Source of the DNA: Parasteatoda lunata
Taxonomy: Eukaryota; Arthropoda; Arachnida; Araneae; Theridiidae
Assembly: GCA_949128135.1 (NCBI GenBank)
Contig: OX421974.1
Location: 111,566,828-111,630,827 of the forward strand
DNA length: 64,000 nt
Direction: 5' to 3'
The stretch's first letter is position 1; each line of letters opens with the position of its first letter. The translations under genes and the position numbers were made by a program. Below the pieces are notes generated by a model, which was not told where the DNA came from, did no database searches, and saw only the letters and a program-made list of their open reading frames with translations. Below, one piece after another: positions 51,001 through 57,537 of this stretch.

Positions 51001-53758
51001 CTCGATTTTACTTGGAGGCTACAGTGTTATCCATCATAAGGGATGCTTTAGATATTATCATAATAGAAAGGTATGTTTAATTATATTTTTAATAAGCTAT
51101 TCTCTCGAAACATAGAGTTCCCTAAAAATCACCCTTAATGAATATTTTCTAAAACCATCGTTAAAAAATATACGCATTAGATTTTTAATATGATAAATAT
51201 CTAGGGAAGGCATGCCAGAAACGTTATCTATATCGGGCGACTCATTACAGGTAAGTAAAGCGGATTATGACAAGACTATTTAAGTTCTAGAGGTAACAGG
51301 GTCGTTTCTTACATTTGGGCGCCATTTGCTGTCCGTCTGAAAAGTATATATACATAAATTTTTTTTTTGAGAAGTTCTAAGAAACTTTTAATGATTTTTC
51401 TTTATGTTCTACATATTAGTAGATAGTCTAGACTAGGAAGTACTTTGTTTTAGTATTTTAAGGAAATTAAAATGAAGTAAAACTAAAAATACAGATGTCT
51501 AAAACAAACATTAAAATGTTATTACACGAATTAAATTTCAGTAACTAAACATTTCTCTCTGTAATATTTTACAATTATGTGAAATCGTCAAAATTACTTT
51601 CTAATAAAGCAATAATAAATAAAAAAGTAAGTTTTTAATTAATGAACTACAGCTCTCCAGAAATTCATATCATCTGTTACCATACACACATTTACATATT
51701 TAGTACTAAACAATTGGAATTTCTTAATGGTAACAATTGTATACTAATGAAGAATATGTAAATAAGAGATAGCAAAAGCTATTTTGAATGTTCTTTTCAT
51801 TTTAAAGGAGCAGAAGCCTTTCGTAGTAAGTATTTTTTTACTATGTCATGTCTGTTACGTTAATTGGTTATTTATTTTTTAGTTCTTTCAGCAAGATAAT
51901 TTAATTCAGTGAGATTTTATACTAAATTTAAGAGAATATTCAATATTTCATAAAACTATTTAGCCAAACGAATTTTGTTGTTGTTGAAATGTTATGTATG
52001 TCTGTTAAAGATAAAGAGTTCATTTTCATGTTATGTTGGAAGGGATATTGCAGTTTAGAAATGCAATTGAGACGAGCATTTCTAAACTCATAACGAATTT
52101 CAACACTGATATGAACAGATTAAAAAAAATACATGTTCAATATTAGACAACAGTATCATGCATACTAAGACAGTGTGCGTAGCCAAATTTTTCCACAAAA
52201 AATGAGCACCTTTAAGACAATTAGGCACTTTATAAGCACTCAAAAAATATTTTAAGCACTTAAAAAAAAAATAAAAAAAATCATCATTTGAATATGTGCA
52301 CTAATAAATTCTTTTTCTTCCACTATACGTATAGGGGTGCGTAACTTGCGGCCCGTGGCAGCTCCTGAACCTAATAATAATAAATGTTATAATTTGTTTT
52401 GGAAAATACGAAAAAAAAAAAATCGTTGCAAAAGAAAATTTGTTGGACAACCCAAATCTAAATCAATGTAGTTTTTCAATCTCTTGTTTCGGTAATCCAC
52501 CACGAATTTTCATAGTTTTAAAAATTGCAATATTTTGAACATGACAAAATTATGATGTGTGAATTTCGAACTTTAGTAATCACTTTTGTAGCTCATTATT
52601 TTATAGTGCCTTTTTGATCGAGCTTTTGAAGTCTATATTGTCGGATTTCTTCGTGTTTCTTAAATGAAATCCCGATCTTTTTTTAAAGGATAGTATAATG
52701 ACTCACGAATTTCGAATAGTGAAAATATTAATCACTTTTCACGTGCTTTATTTGTGTCAACTTTATCGTAAATTCAAGCTATTTTCCTATCCTTTTTTTG
52801 ACAATACGCATTTACACATGGAGTAGCTATTTAAAATTTAATGCTCAGGTTGAATTTCCAATTTCAAATGTACAAAGAAGTGCGAGAACTTCTGGTTTGG
52901 ACTGAAGAAATTTGTCACAAAGCACACTAGAAATAAATTTGAAACAAATGTTTAAATCTTAGTATCAGTTTACAACAGATGAAGAACTTTTCACACAACC
53001 TACGGGAAAACTTAAAGCTAAAAGTTATTCAACTATCAAAAAATCTTGTTTTGAAAATTGCTATTTCCTTTTTCGTCTTCATAATTGTTGTTCCACTAAA
53101 TTTTCATTAATTTCGATTCCCACTGAATATTACTTTGATTGGGTTTTGTAAATTTTGAAAAGTTGAATTCGGCAAGCAAAGCAAAATATAACTGAAGCTT
53201 ATATGCAGAATTTTCTAACACAAGTCTAACAAAGCAACTTATATGGTCTTGATCACCCAAATTCCAGCTTGTGAGTGCATAAGGAACTTAAGTATAGTTG
53301 GACAGAAAATGCATGCATTTATTTAAAAAAAAAAATCACACAAGGTTTATTCTCATTATGATAATGGGAGAGATTAATAAAGTGAGAAAGTTGTAGTTTT
53401 TTTTTCCTCCATATAAAAATAAATAAATAAAAAAAAAAAAAAATCTCCATTGGAATGCTCATAAAAATGTATGAAAAAAGAATTCAAATATTAGGTAAAA
53501 TGTATGGATTTCAGAAACTGAGTGATGACTTTTTTAATGTAACATGTTTTGAAACAAAATTTGACTTACTTTTAACCTTGGTATGGAATTCAAATACCAG
53601 TTCCATATGAAGACTTTCCTATATGCTCTTTGTAATAAAATACCTCCTTCTCATTTTGCAGTCTCATGCTTATTTTTATTGTTATTTTTAGGCCAGAGGA
53701 TCCAATACTGTGCATGGCTGATTTCATGAAAAAATACAAAGCATTGTATCAAAGTTAA
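24450..53758 (+). CDS. Protein with two Dpy-30 motifs, ten exons, 286 residues
   Basis: Exons 24450-24622, 26508-26590, 27312-27395, 30199-30240, 38664-38735, 41744-41803, 42014-42073, 46077-46143, 50918-51070 and 53692-53758 join without a frame break (861 nt). Residues ~38-78 form one Dpy-30/RIIa-type helix-turn-helix (ATVLNILFKALCQLVKERP then DDPIQFVIDFLIKYKDEY). Residues ~241-284 form a second (PTRFYLEATVLSIIRDALD, ERPEDPILCMADFMKKY). Dpy-30 motifs dimerise as a four-helix bundle and bind amphipathic helices in COMPASS/MLL complexes and in axonemal or AKAP scaffolds (family knowledge). The acidic linker has no known domain. All splice sites are GT-AG with consistent phases. The function of this protein is unknown; a pairing or scaffold role is inference. 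Confidence 0.85.
24623..26507. other. Intron, nothing recognised except poly(T)
   Basis: Contains a T run at 25240-25271 and ATATAT-rich sequence near 25927-25975. A GC-richer spot near 25570-25630 has no identified relatives here. Confidence 0.4.
26508..26590 (+). CDS. Two-Dpy-30 gene, exon 2: second helix of motif 1
   Basis: Acceptor TTCCAG, donor GTAATC; phase 2 in, phase 1 out. It encodes (R)PDDPIQFVIDFLIKYK then DEYSKDTSLMQ. The P-x-D-P-I signature of Dpy-30 motifs is present. Confidence 0.88.
27312..27395 (+). CDS. Two-Dpy-30 gene, exon 3 (linker)
   Basis: Acceptor TTTAAAG, donor GTAAGT; 84 nt, phase 1 at both ends. It encodes DSKKLESGIKTESRQIPE and SHWVEISL. Hydrophilic, no domain. 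Confidence 0.7.
   Translation: MQKSWSPESKLKADKFPRIEVIGLKFL
28183..28344 (+). repeat. Short GC-rich SINE-like insertion with 13-bp direct repeats
   Basis: A 136-bp block (28196-28331) is flanked by exact CTTCCAGTGAGTC at 28183-28195 and 28332-28344. It contains CACTGGAGCTGCACAATGGG, GACGGTCTGGGAAACATCCC, AAGACATGCCATCACAATTT and GCAGAGGGGATGGCACCCC, a string I recall as common in spider sequences (memory only). The 13-bp duplication indicates retroposition. No poly(A) tail or clear pol III boxes were seen. Confidence 0.6.
30199..30240 (+). CDS. Two-Dpy-30 gene, exon 4 (linker, 14 codons)
   Basis: Acceptor TTTTTCAG after a long pyrimidine run, donor GTAAGT; phase 1 at both ends. It encodes ATNSQTEKSLEAFF. 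Its shortness makes it less certain than the others, but both splice sites are strong and the frame stays open. Confidence 0.65.
30506..31115 (+). mobile_element. Tc1/mariner-type transposon remnant, 3'-truncated
   Basis: It starts after TA with CAAAGTGTGACAGAAAAACT, a typical Tc1/mariner terminal sequence. Frames inside read FTDKKLFTI-like (30695 on), VDASSTLAIVEHRQNAK, and MNYSVWSVLKSR near 31046, aligning to the DDE domain of a Tc1-like transposase. The expected first DE is DK, the final D of MDYSVW is N, and the segment holding the second Asp is gone. No right inverted repeat was found. Dead. Confidence 0.7.
31121..31500. other. hAT-like MITE fragment (tentative)
   Basis: Begins near CAGTCGTTCCCAATTTTTTT followed by AAACCC(T/G) phrases, the pattern of non-autonomous hAT termini. 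A possible partner phrase GGCTTCGTAGAAAT lies near 31425. No target duplication established. Confidence 0.3.
31720..31986 (-). other. Unrecognised 88-residue open frame
   Basis: The frame contains GNGTILIGNNYTLMSKFGD and HSRTNNLYFYGPSKISE, with a more ordinary amino-acid composition than most AT-rich open frames here. I recognise no family. It could be a transposon or viral-type relic or chance. The flanks have no splice or terminal-repeat support. Confidence 0.2.
32830..33013 (-). pseudogene. RTE-like LINE relic, downstream part (continues at 36721)
   Basis: Minus-strand translation gives GEFNNNNDRTRMTHKRITNA then FYSLKKYMKSTFVK, aligning with GSKINNRNDTTQ and ITMANKCFYGLRKYLKSSL of the better-preserved LINE at 47555-50260. 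Its upstream part lies across the Kolobok-like element, at 36721-37850. The piece is broken by stops and shifts. Confidence 0.7.
33200..33503. repeat. Internal inverted repeat in the Kolobok-like element
   Basis: TTGTCCCTTGCGTCTGAA at 33200-33217 is the reverse complement, with one mismatch, of 33486-33503, about 270 bases apart. It lies downstream of the transposase gene and could be a hairpin or the trace of a smaller nested insertion. Confidence 0.5.
33960..35780 (-). CDS. Kolobok-like DDE transposase, intact, 606 residues
   Basis: Cut-and-paste transposase of the type grouped in Pfam as a Mutator-like transposase domain and in Repbase as Kolobok (family placement from memory). The N-terminus is basic, followed by a Cys pair finger (CTHCEQHC at 92-99, FCDNC at 117-121). 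Candidate catalytic residues are D230 in VSFDGTWQKRGHCS, D332 in LLSDGDSKTF and E504 in QNANESLHSVIW. Other family landmarks are NFEGSSNAMEM (298-308), ECVNHVAKRLGTALR (356-370) and CPQGESSWCFYNRA (440-453). The tail is Lys-rich. No stop, shift or missing triad residue was seen. Start chosen as the first Met, MDKISSRWHK; the first 22 codons are repeated upstream in a 350-bp duplication. Confidence 0.85.
   Translation of the reverse strand: MDKISSRWHKLTSRSSKKKQLAIERAKKRWNKSSDTSCSVDTSDNNLNESRTQKKLKLFSDEMPLLDDAPSCSTTTIVSDVVWPDLLKELKCTHCEQHCLNVHKTTEFGLAAKLNIFCDNCKSEFSSSFSSPRVTDQRKFSLNKDLVAAFLSVGKGFSALEKFTANMGLNPMDRKTFDSNVKCLAEENKTFKSDVLCKCRDKIIAEYKKLCDSDKDDGMDNVINVGVSFDGTWQKRGHCSLYGIGCVIDILTGLVIDFEILSIYCHLCEVSKSELKITSPEYQIWYEGHKSSGLCEKNFEGSSNAMEMSAAEILWGRSVTECKMRYTTLLSDGDSKTFLHLKKMDVYDGIDIEKEECVNHVAKRLGTALRNKVKECKVKGETLGGKRKGHLTDALISRLTNYYRRAITTNAPNVDAMKSSIFASLYHCSSTDTKPKHFKCPQGESSWCFYNRAKALGQKAPSHSTMKASLNSDILVKIMPIYQRLACDDLLKRCTSGQTQNANESLHSVIWQLCPKEVFVSKRRLEMAVTDAISRYNMGSVVAATVKGNLTSLKVAENIDSRRVKQSVRKQTSAFKKAAKEKKFCKKSVNKKIKKSEGQTYGAGEF
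35715..36480 (-). repeat. 350-bp near-identical direct duplication at the transposase 5' end
   Basis: 35715-36064 and 36131-36480 (offset 416) differ by a single noticed base (TTAAC against TTGAC), separated by 66 bp. Each copy contains the presumed promoter or leader and the first ~22 codons of the transposase, so the element has two start-codon contexts. The upstream copy would read MDKISSRWHKSTSR (Leu to Ser) and then run out of frame or into the spacer. Confidence 0.9.
36721..37850 (-). pseudogene. RTE-like LINE relic: endonuclease and RT pieces
   Basis: On the minus strand, about 37620-37150 reads endonuclease-like fragments (IINIHALTE, EEKEAFHEEI, AVYTSCPKYD, NQIDHTLIDT, NFDLDHF) that align with the endonuclease of the LINE at 47555-50260. 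From 37060-36740 come RT fragments (AVPCIMFITALEKFIRNFE, TYADDISIVTHKNPALKQA, LEIGDYKLEKVDIL), including a YADD catalytic box. Many stops and shifts. The linker between endonuclease and RT is deleted. It continues at 33013-32830. Confidence 0.75.
38664..38735 (+). CDS. Two-Dpy-30 gene, exon 5 (linker, older duplicate)
   Basis: Acceptor TTCTAAG, donor GTATTT; 72 nt, phase 1 at both ends. It encodes DLNPELRVKFENLSASSE then IHHHET. The DL.P..R.K.E.LS pattern recurs in exons 6 and 7. Confidence 0.75.
39028..39068. repeat. Poly(T) tract of about 41 bases
   Basis: Uninterrupted T run in the intron, 95 bases left of a hAT-like end. Length may be unreliable in assembly. Confidence 0.8.
39906..41412 (+). 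mobile_element. rosa-type (DD41D) Tc1/mariner element with 121-bp TIRs
   Basis: The element proper is 39908-41410 (1503 bp), between TA dinucleotides at 39906-39907 and 41411-41412. The long inverted repeats (39908-40028 and 41290-41410) begin CAGGGTGGTCCCGAATTCAT and differ at about five positions, so the copy is fairly young. GC content is well above that of the surroundings. A single 358-codon frame fills the centre. Confidence 0.92.
40157..41233 (+). CDS. rosa-type transposase, open frame but second catalytic Asp replaced by Asn
   Basis: 358 residues. The N-terminus (2-60) matches the helix-turn-helix DUF4817 pattern: YAEKADMHYMYG, NGRAALRMYRAEYPDRRMPD, LHRQLCETG. A second helix-turn-helix follows (AHDVGVSHQTVCSVL). 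The DDE-type core has D159 in LFTDEVTF, then FQHNGAPAHFS where the family has HDGAPAHF, so position 250 is Asn, and D292 in PDLSSLDYFLWG. Residues 250 and 292 are separated by 41, matching the DD41D (rosa) group. D-to-N at this site should abolish metal-dependent catalysis. The frame is otherwise unbroken. Start taken at MGDFTYAEKAD. Confidence 0.88.
   Translation: MGDFTYAEKADMHYMYGRANGNGRAALRMYRAEYPDRRMPDHRIFQRLHRQLCETGAFDVNRHDAGRLRAVRTPRLEERILNIVADRPESITRTVAHDVGVSHQTVCSVLNENRLHPFHFQKVQALNPADYPLRVNFCLWVMQQCALQPDFVGDVLFTDEVTFAREGVFNAHNSHVWAIDNPHATRPHALQQRFCINVWAGIVNDFLIGPYLLPTRLSGGSYLIFLKEVLPQLLHDVPIAIRNRMWFQHNGAPAHFSIDVRNYLNATFGARWIARGGPIPWPPRSPDLSSLDYFLWGHLKHLVYETPVDSDEDLVARISVAAAGVREIPGIFKRVRQSLHRRCQVCIASGGRNFEHLL
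41744..41803 (+). CDS. Two-Dpy-30 gene, exon 6 (duplicated linker exon, copy 1)
   Basis: Acceptor CTTTTAAG, donor GTAAAT; 60 nt, phase 1 at both ends. It encodes DLEPQTRLKSEELSTQEISL. Being symmetric, it can be skipped or duplicated without changing the frame. Confidence 0.78.
42014..42073 (+). CDS. Two-Dpy-30 gene, exon 7 (duplicated linker exon, copy 2)
   Basis: Acceptor TTTAAAAG, donor GTAAAT; 60 nt, phase 1 at both ends. It encodes DLDPRASLLSEELSTQEILL, sharing 14 of 20 residues with exon 6. Both splice sites are preserved, so both exons may be used, together or mutually exclusively. Confidence 0.78.
42074..43938. other. Intron, little recognised
   Basis: AT-rich. Near 43050-43062 is CGAAGAACGGGTA, an inverted match of 31527-31539 (see findings). 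No gene. Confidence 0.4.
43939..45144 (+). mobile_element. Degenerate Tc1/mariner element, DD37D type
   Basis: The element proper is 43941-45142 (1202 bp), between TA dinucleotides. Its inverted ends begin CAGGGTAACAAAAAAGTATA (the right end has ATATAG in place of GTATAAG). It encodes a broken transposase listed separately. It lies in the exon 7-8 intron of the two-Dpy-30 gene, same orientation. Confidence 0.85.
44080..45075 (+). pseudogene. DD37D-type mariner transposase, inactivated
   Basis: Frame pieces: helix-turn-helix part MPLKKFDKKLIGQVQAFLEL and ISLSHISRIKNSKLG (44080-44505); then, in another frame, PRPKGVMVWMGISAHGVTKP (44588 on), VVFH-stop-DSAPSHASK (44748 on) and NSPDAAPCDYFLWGHLK (44855 on). 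The stretch that should hold the first catalytic Asp (between QSDTNAKSKV and LSRGQNRRD) is deleted, there are in-frame stops at the Gln before the second Asp and elsewhere, and one frameshift. The second and third Asp are 37 residues apart, as in the DD37D (maT) group. Confidence 0.82.
45145..46076. other. Intron, nothing recognised
   Basis: AT-rich sequence ending in a TTA-rich tract and poly(T) directly before the exon 8 acceptor. Confidence 0.4.
46077..46143 (+). CDS. Two-Dpy-30 gene, exon 8 (linker)
   Basis: Acceptor TTTTATAG after a long T run, donor GTAAGG; phase 1 in, phase 2 out. It encodes EQQSNDVKDSSSVIEQIDFT then VK. This exon changes the phase from the symmetric linker exons to that of the C-terminal motif. 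Confidence 0.72.
46272..46857. mobile_element. Non-autonomous transposon candidate, 5-bp flanking repeat
   Basis: 46277-46852 begins CAGGGTGGCC and ends GCTTCACCCTG, with AATTA immediately outside both ends. The inverted match is short (CAGGGTG). The inside has no coding content. Confidence 0.4.
46858..47550. other. Intron, nothing recognised
   Basis: AT-rich. A short repeated phrase GTTGCTGTTAATAT occurs twice near 47060-47110. No gene. Confidence 0.4.
47570..48653 (-). pseudogene. LINE reverse transcriptase, C-terminal part
   Basis: 335 codons. It contains NGVRQGDALACLLFNLALEK, the catalytic box QILAFADDLDIIARS, the thumb region SFTYLGSKINNRND, and a C-terminal segment with IQRIKWAGHIVRMEDS and TRKRGRPNLRF. 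It is separated from the upstream RT half by a frameshift near 48620-48650; the continuation after AYDSV is found one frame over. With that shift the copy cannot make the full enzyme. Confidence 0.85.
48616..49488 (-). pseudogene. LINE reverse transcriptase, N-terminal part
   Basis: 290 codons. A Lys/Arg-rich linker is followed by KAPGPDEIPSEFLKYGG, IPEEWKTSMTCVIHKKGD, SNYRGISLLCTSYKVFS, AGFRKGRSTSEQIF and LFIDFKTAYDSV, the RT fingers and palm blocks including the first catalytic Asp block (FIDFKTAYD). It is in the same frame as the endonuclease part, from which a single TAA at 49495-49497 separates it. Confidence 0.85.
49495..50250 (-). pseudogene. LINE AP-type endonuclease, N-terminally truncated
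   Basis: Reads IDIGHRLIRFEEKVATKFY then FITFHAPTEDKES, VKVLLGDANAKIG, MTWRSPDGTTFNQIDHLFID and ANLDSDHFLIMAKLRARI. The LGDxNAxIG, NQIDH and SDH blocks are the catalytic landmarks of exonuclease-endonuclease-phosphatase domains in LINEs. The first part of the domain is missing. It ends at an in-frame TAA (WFDN-stop-CYMATERKNEAY), after which the protein continues in frame. Confidence 0.82.
50918..51070 (+). CDS. Two-Dpy-30 gene, exon 9: first helix of motif 2
   Basis: Acceptor TGAACAG, donor GTATGT; phase 2 at both ends. It encodes WQMQWKKTFPAKRPQIENP, then GYKILPTRFYLEATVLSII and RDALDIIIIE. LPTR.YL..TV is the hallmark of Dpy-30 proper (human LPTRAYLDQTVVPIL), so motif 2 is closer to DPY30 than motif 1. 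Confidence 0.88.
51205..51250 (+). other. Possible alternative exon after exon 9
   Basis: Acceptor TATCTAG and a strong donor GTAAGT bound 46 bases that continue the phase-2 frame as EGMPETLSISGDSLQ. Leaving in phase 0, it would not join exon 10 in the Dpy-30 frame. If used it would replace the second helix of motif 2. Confidence 0.3.
51808..51825 (+). other. Possible 18-nt micro-exon
   Basis: TTTTAAAG and GTAAGT surround 18 bases encoding EQKPFV in the frame left by 51205-51250. Supported by splice signals only. Confidence 0.2.
52172..52320. repeat. Fragment of the GTGCGTAGCC MITE family
   Basis: Begins AGTGTGCGTAGCCAAATTTT, followed by GCACCTTTAAG and AAGCACT phrases also seen at 56066-56680 and 58235-58900. 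Only the left part is present. Confidence 0.55.
53692..53758 (+). CDS. Two-Dpy-30 gene, last exon: second helix of motif 2
   Basis: Acceptor TTTTTAG; encodes (R)PEDPILCMADFMKKYK then ALYQS and TAA at 53756-53758. It carries the PxDPI signature and ends soon after the helix, as DPY30 does. Confidence 0.9.
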
Positions 53759-54092
53759 TTTATGTGAAAATTCAAGTTCGAAGTTTTATCAGCTGTCGTC
53801 CCTCTTTCAAATTTAATTGTTATCATTATCAATGAAATATTTCGCAATTAAGTTCTCTTTTTCTGTCCAACACCTTAAGGGTCAAAAGTAAAATTTTGGA
53901 AATATATACTTAATTAAAACATGGGAATCCAGACACATAACAATGGCACTTAAAACAGAACAGTTGTTTATCAATATTTTCTTAGATAATGACTTTTTTG
54001 CACGTTAAGTAATTAACGTGCAAAAATGTCATTAGTTCAATATCTAAAGTTTCTGAATTTTTCATCTCAGTTCACAACACAGCAGTATCTTT

Positions 54093-54098
54093 AATAAA
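54093..54098 (+). terminator. Possible polyadenylation signal of the two-Dpy-30 gene
   Basis: AATAAA 335 bases after the stop codon, the first exact match noticed downstream on this strand. Confidence 0.35.
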
Positions 54099-54099
54099 A

Positions 54100-55240
54100 A
54101 ATTTGATGGATCAGTACTTACACAAAAAAGTTTAAGAGTTGATTTTAGACAATGACATATACGCTAAGGATGCAACAATTATTTGGACTTAGACCTTAAG
54201 GGCTAATATTAGGTTTGGCTGAATATATAAAAAAAAAAAAAAAAACAGAAAATATAGTTTACATTTATAATATCAATTGTGGCATTACAAAATAAATGGG
54301 CCGGGATGCGCCATTTTAGATCAGACATCAAAAAGAGCTCTTATTTTATACAACGCCTACTTCTTCGTCAAGAGCAGACTTATTTCGCCAAAAGTGACAG
54401 CTGAATAAGGCTGACGACAAGATGGATTTTATAGTTTCGTTTTAAGATCCTTTATTGGAAGCATGCAAGTTCATTAGTTTAATTTTTTTGGATCTTCCAC
54501 TTTAATTTTAAATTGCAGCGTTTATTAACATTAAATGGTAAGCAATCTAATATTAAACCATGACTTTAATTTATCAAAAACGCACGGGTAAAAATAATAG
54601 TGGGTTTAAAAACGTTTAATATACATTTAAAAACAAATTAAAATTTATTAAAACTACATTTTTCAAGCGAGCTTAATAGGAAACAATTTCATTTTTCCGA
54701 GTCCTAAAACAAAACAAAAAAAACGTAGAGCTCAGCATTTTCGAAAGACGTCAGGGGGTAGGGGAGTTTTTCGACGGTGATAGAAGTTTTTTTTTACTTT
54801 AAAGGATGTTAGTTAAGACCTCATACCCATTTTAGGTCAGGCAAAAAATTTAAACATTTTTCCAATTTTAAAATTTTTATTTTAGCTATTTACTTGTAAG
54901 TTTCTGAAATTTCGCTAAATAAAGTAGTGATAATATCGCCATTAATTTTATTCGCATTATTTAAAAAACAATATTAATCAAGCACTAGGAAGGAACTCAG
55001 GAATTTTGAGTAGCTTATTGGAAGGGGATCGGAATTTTGACGTGCATCAAGTTTTCTTAGACGTTGAAATAGCTAATAAAAATCTGTTAAGAGCCGTTCA
55101 GAAAACGATTGATACTTGCATTGTCATCCAACACAGAACTTCATTTAATAAACACAGTAGCTTGTCAAAATATTTAGCAACGATAAATTACAGAGACGAT
55201 AATAGAGACAAATTCTTGTGGTGGTAAGAAAAAAATAAAA
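54100..55240. other. Intergenic, nothing firm
   Basis: AT-rich. A 73-residue plus-strand frame at 55006-55227 (GDRNFDVHQVFLDVEIANKN) has no recognised family and starts at a non-ATG codon. It may be transposon debris. Confidence 0.35.
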
Positions 55241-55269
55241 ACTTATATTGTTCTCAGACACAGAGCTGC

Positions 55270-55790
55270 AGTTGAAATTAAAGTACCTTTATTCCGAAGG
55301 AGATCGAAAATTTGGACTAACAAAATATTTTATTTGGTGATAAAAGTATTCCTGTTGTAGTTGCACGCCCCCATTGGCCAGCAGTGTTAGACCAGGTCCA
55401 TGACGTTATACACCCGCGAAAAATCCAACACCGTCAATGGATCATCCGCTAAATCCTGTTTAGTGAGCCCCAGGCACGCGAGTATTTGGTGAGGCGAAGC
55501 CTGGTCTGAAGAACAATTGGTACAAATTTCTAAGTTCTTGGATCCTTCCGAAAATTTCATTGATTTAAGGTGACCAAATCGGGCAAGAATAGTTTGTTCC
55601 TATCTATTAAAACCTTGGGCCAGGAAGCCTCCAGGTCGAGAACACCGGTACCATGGGTGCTTTGGGGGGACATTCCAAGTGGTCTTCTTTTTGTATTCCT
55701 GAATTTATAATACCAATGAAACCTTCATTGCCCTAAGGCATAGCGCGGCAAAGAGATTTGATGACATTGGCTAGTGGTCAAGATTTCGAT
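55270..55790 (-). pseudogene. Non-LTR retroelement C-terminal (RNase H/Cys motif) relic
   Basis: A GC-richer block. On the minus strand one frame reads LARFGHLKSMKFSEGSKNLE, ICTNCSSDQASPHQILACLG and LTVLDFSRVYNVMDLV followed by a stop; a neighbouring frame upstream reads PPKHPWYRCSRPGG. The order HPWY, LARFRSGHLK, C-x2-C...ASP.HIL.C and stop matches the C-terminus of spider non-LTR polyproteins I recall. At least one frameshift. No further parts of the element were found. Confidence 0.6.
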
Positions 55791-56065
55791 TACAAAATTT
55801 CCCCATTACAGATTCGAATTTTATTTTATAAAAACTGTATTAAAAATAAAAGAAACGTTTTTAATAAGTTTAGCAATGTATGAAAATAGTTTTTTTTTTT
55901 AAATAATATTTTAATTGGCATTTCTATATTTTAATTCATATGCAAAAATAATTCAAGCTAGTTTCAAAATTAATTTAAATAGGAATTTTTAAATTAATAT
56001 AAATACTTCATAAAAACATGAATAGTGCAATAAAAGAAAAAGCAGTTTTTACCATTCTCATTTAA

Positions 56066-56680
56066 CAGGGTGCGTAGCCAAATCCTTCAACATAAAACAA
56101 GCACCTTTTAAGCACTCAAAAATATTTTAAAGCTCTTTATGCATTAACAAAATGCTTAATAATTTTAAAGACTTAACAAGATCATGATAAAATAACTAGT
56201 ATCTGATAAAGAACTCTTTTCGTGATTATATTAGCATTTATAAAATGATCAAGAAATTTTTCGGTTCGATATCAGAGGGTGGAAAATAAAACATAAAATT
56301 GAGAATATTTTGCAAAATGCAACAAAGTTGCACAAGAAAGTGCAATAATCTTACCGAACCCAGCTCAGTTGACGCACATGCGGACTCTTAAGTATTTCAT
56401 CAAACGAGTAAAATGATTGGCGCTTTCATACGCTACAAACCGACAATATGCCGAAATGGTTTGTGGTTTAATGAATTGTGAAAACGTTGAATAGAACAAC
56501 GTGAAAAGCAAGCTTTTACATAATACATAGTGAAAATCGACATGGTCAAGGGAAAAAAAAAAAATCTCATCTTCGAAAAGGGAAAATTAAGCACTTTTTA
56601 AAATCAATAAATGAAAAGAGCACCTTTAAGGGCTTTTAAAAAACGAAAATAAGCACCTTTAAAAAACGCTACGCACCATG
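56066..56680. mobile_element. MITE, GTGCGTAGCC family, 5-bp flanking repeat
   Basis: Left end CAGGGTGCGTAGC, right end GCTACGCACCATG (12 of 13 matched when inverted), flanked by TTTAA on each side (56061-56065 and 56681-56685). Rich in AAGCACCTTTTAAGCACT-type subterminal repeats. Shares its interior with 58235-58900. Confidence 0.65.
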
Positions 56681-57537
56681 TTTAATTTAATCGTAGTCAT
56701 TTAAATATATTTTAGAATACTAATTGAAAAAAAAAGTAAGCCAAAACATAAAAATAAGACACAGTAATGATTACCGTATGAAAATGTATAAAATAAGAAA
56801 ATTAATACCTTACTAAATTAGTACTAAGATAAAATATTTTCTTTCTGTGATATCCCTAGAATAGAATCGCTTAGAATCCAAGATTCTCATCTTTATTTAT
56901 GAGAAAAAAAAATAAATAATAAATTCTCGAATTTTTGTTTCTGTTCTTCAAATTTTATTTATTATTTAATTTTCATGTTTTAAATACAAAACATTTGCAT
57001 CGATTAGAAAAATCTCGCATTTAAGGGCCCCAATAAAAAAAAAAACATCTAAAATTTTTTAAATATATCTTTTTTTCCAATGTTCTTTCCCTTTCGTTAT
57101 CATAAAAGAAAAAGATTTTTGAATTATCTAATCTGCGCTATTTTAAAAAATTAAAATTATTATTTTTTTTAATATCACCAGCGTGAAGCCTCATAAAGCC
57201 ATGGGCAGATCATGCTCAATTTCTCTATCCTTCATGTCTCTGCATACTACAAGTTAAAATTTCTAGTTCCATGGTATTCTATTTATTTCTAAGTCGAATA
57301 AGTTGTTTAAGAAACGCTAAGTCTGAACTGCGGTACAAGCATAGATTGATTGCATAAATGGGTCCGCCCTATAAGCGGGCTGTGGTGTAGGTGTTGATGA
57401 AGAGTATTCTTTGCCTAGCTAGCGCCACTGAAAAATAATAAACGTACCTTCTGTCTTAAATTTGCTTGGTTTCAACCAGCAGGTTTGCAGGTATTTGGCA
57501 AGTGGCATTAGAAACAACAAAATAAATGACAAAGTTA

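Noticed and set aside
53692..53758. Independent short Dpy-30 gene formed only by exons 9 and 10
   Set aside because: Exon 9 enters in phase 2 with no good start codon directly before it, and exon 8 joins it in frame, so a continuous gene is preferred, though a separate promoter cannot be excluded.
55006..55227. 73-residue plus-strand frame as an exon
   Set aside because: Begins at a non-ATG codon, lacks an acceptor consistent with a neighbour, and has no recognised homologue.
57360..57430. GCGGGCTGTGGTGTAGG as a tRNA or snRNA
   Set aside because: No cloverleaf, A/B boxes or Sm-type features could be found.
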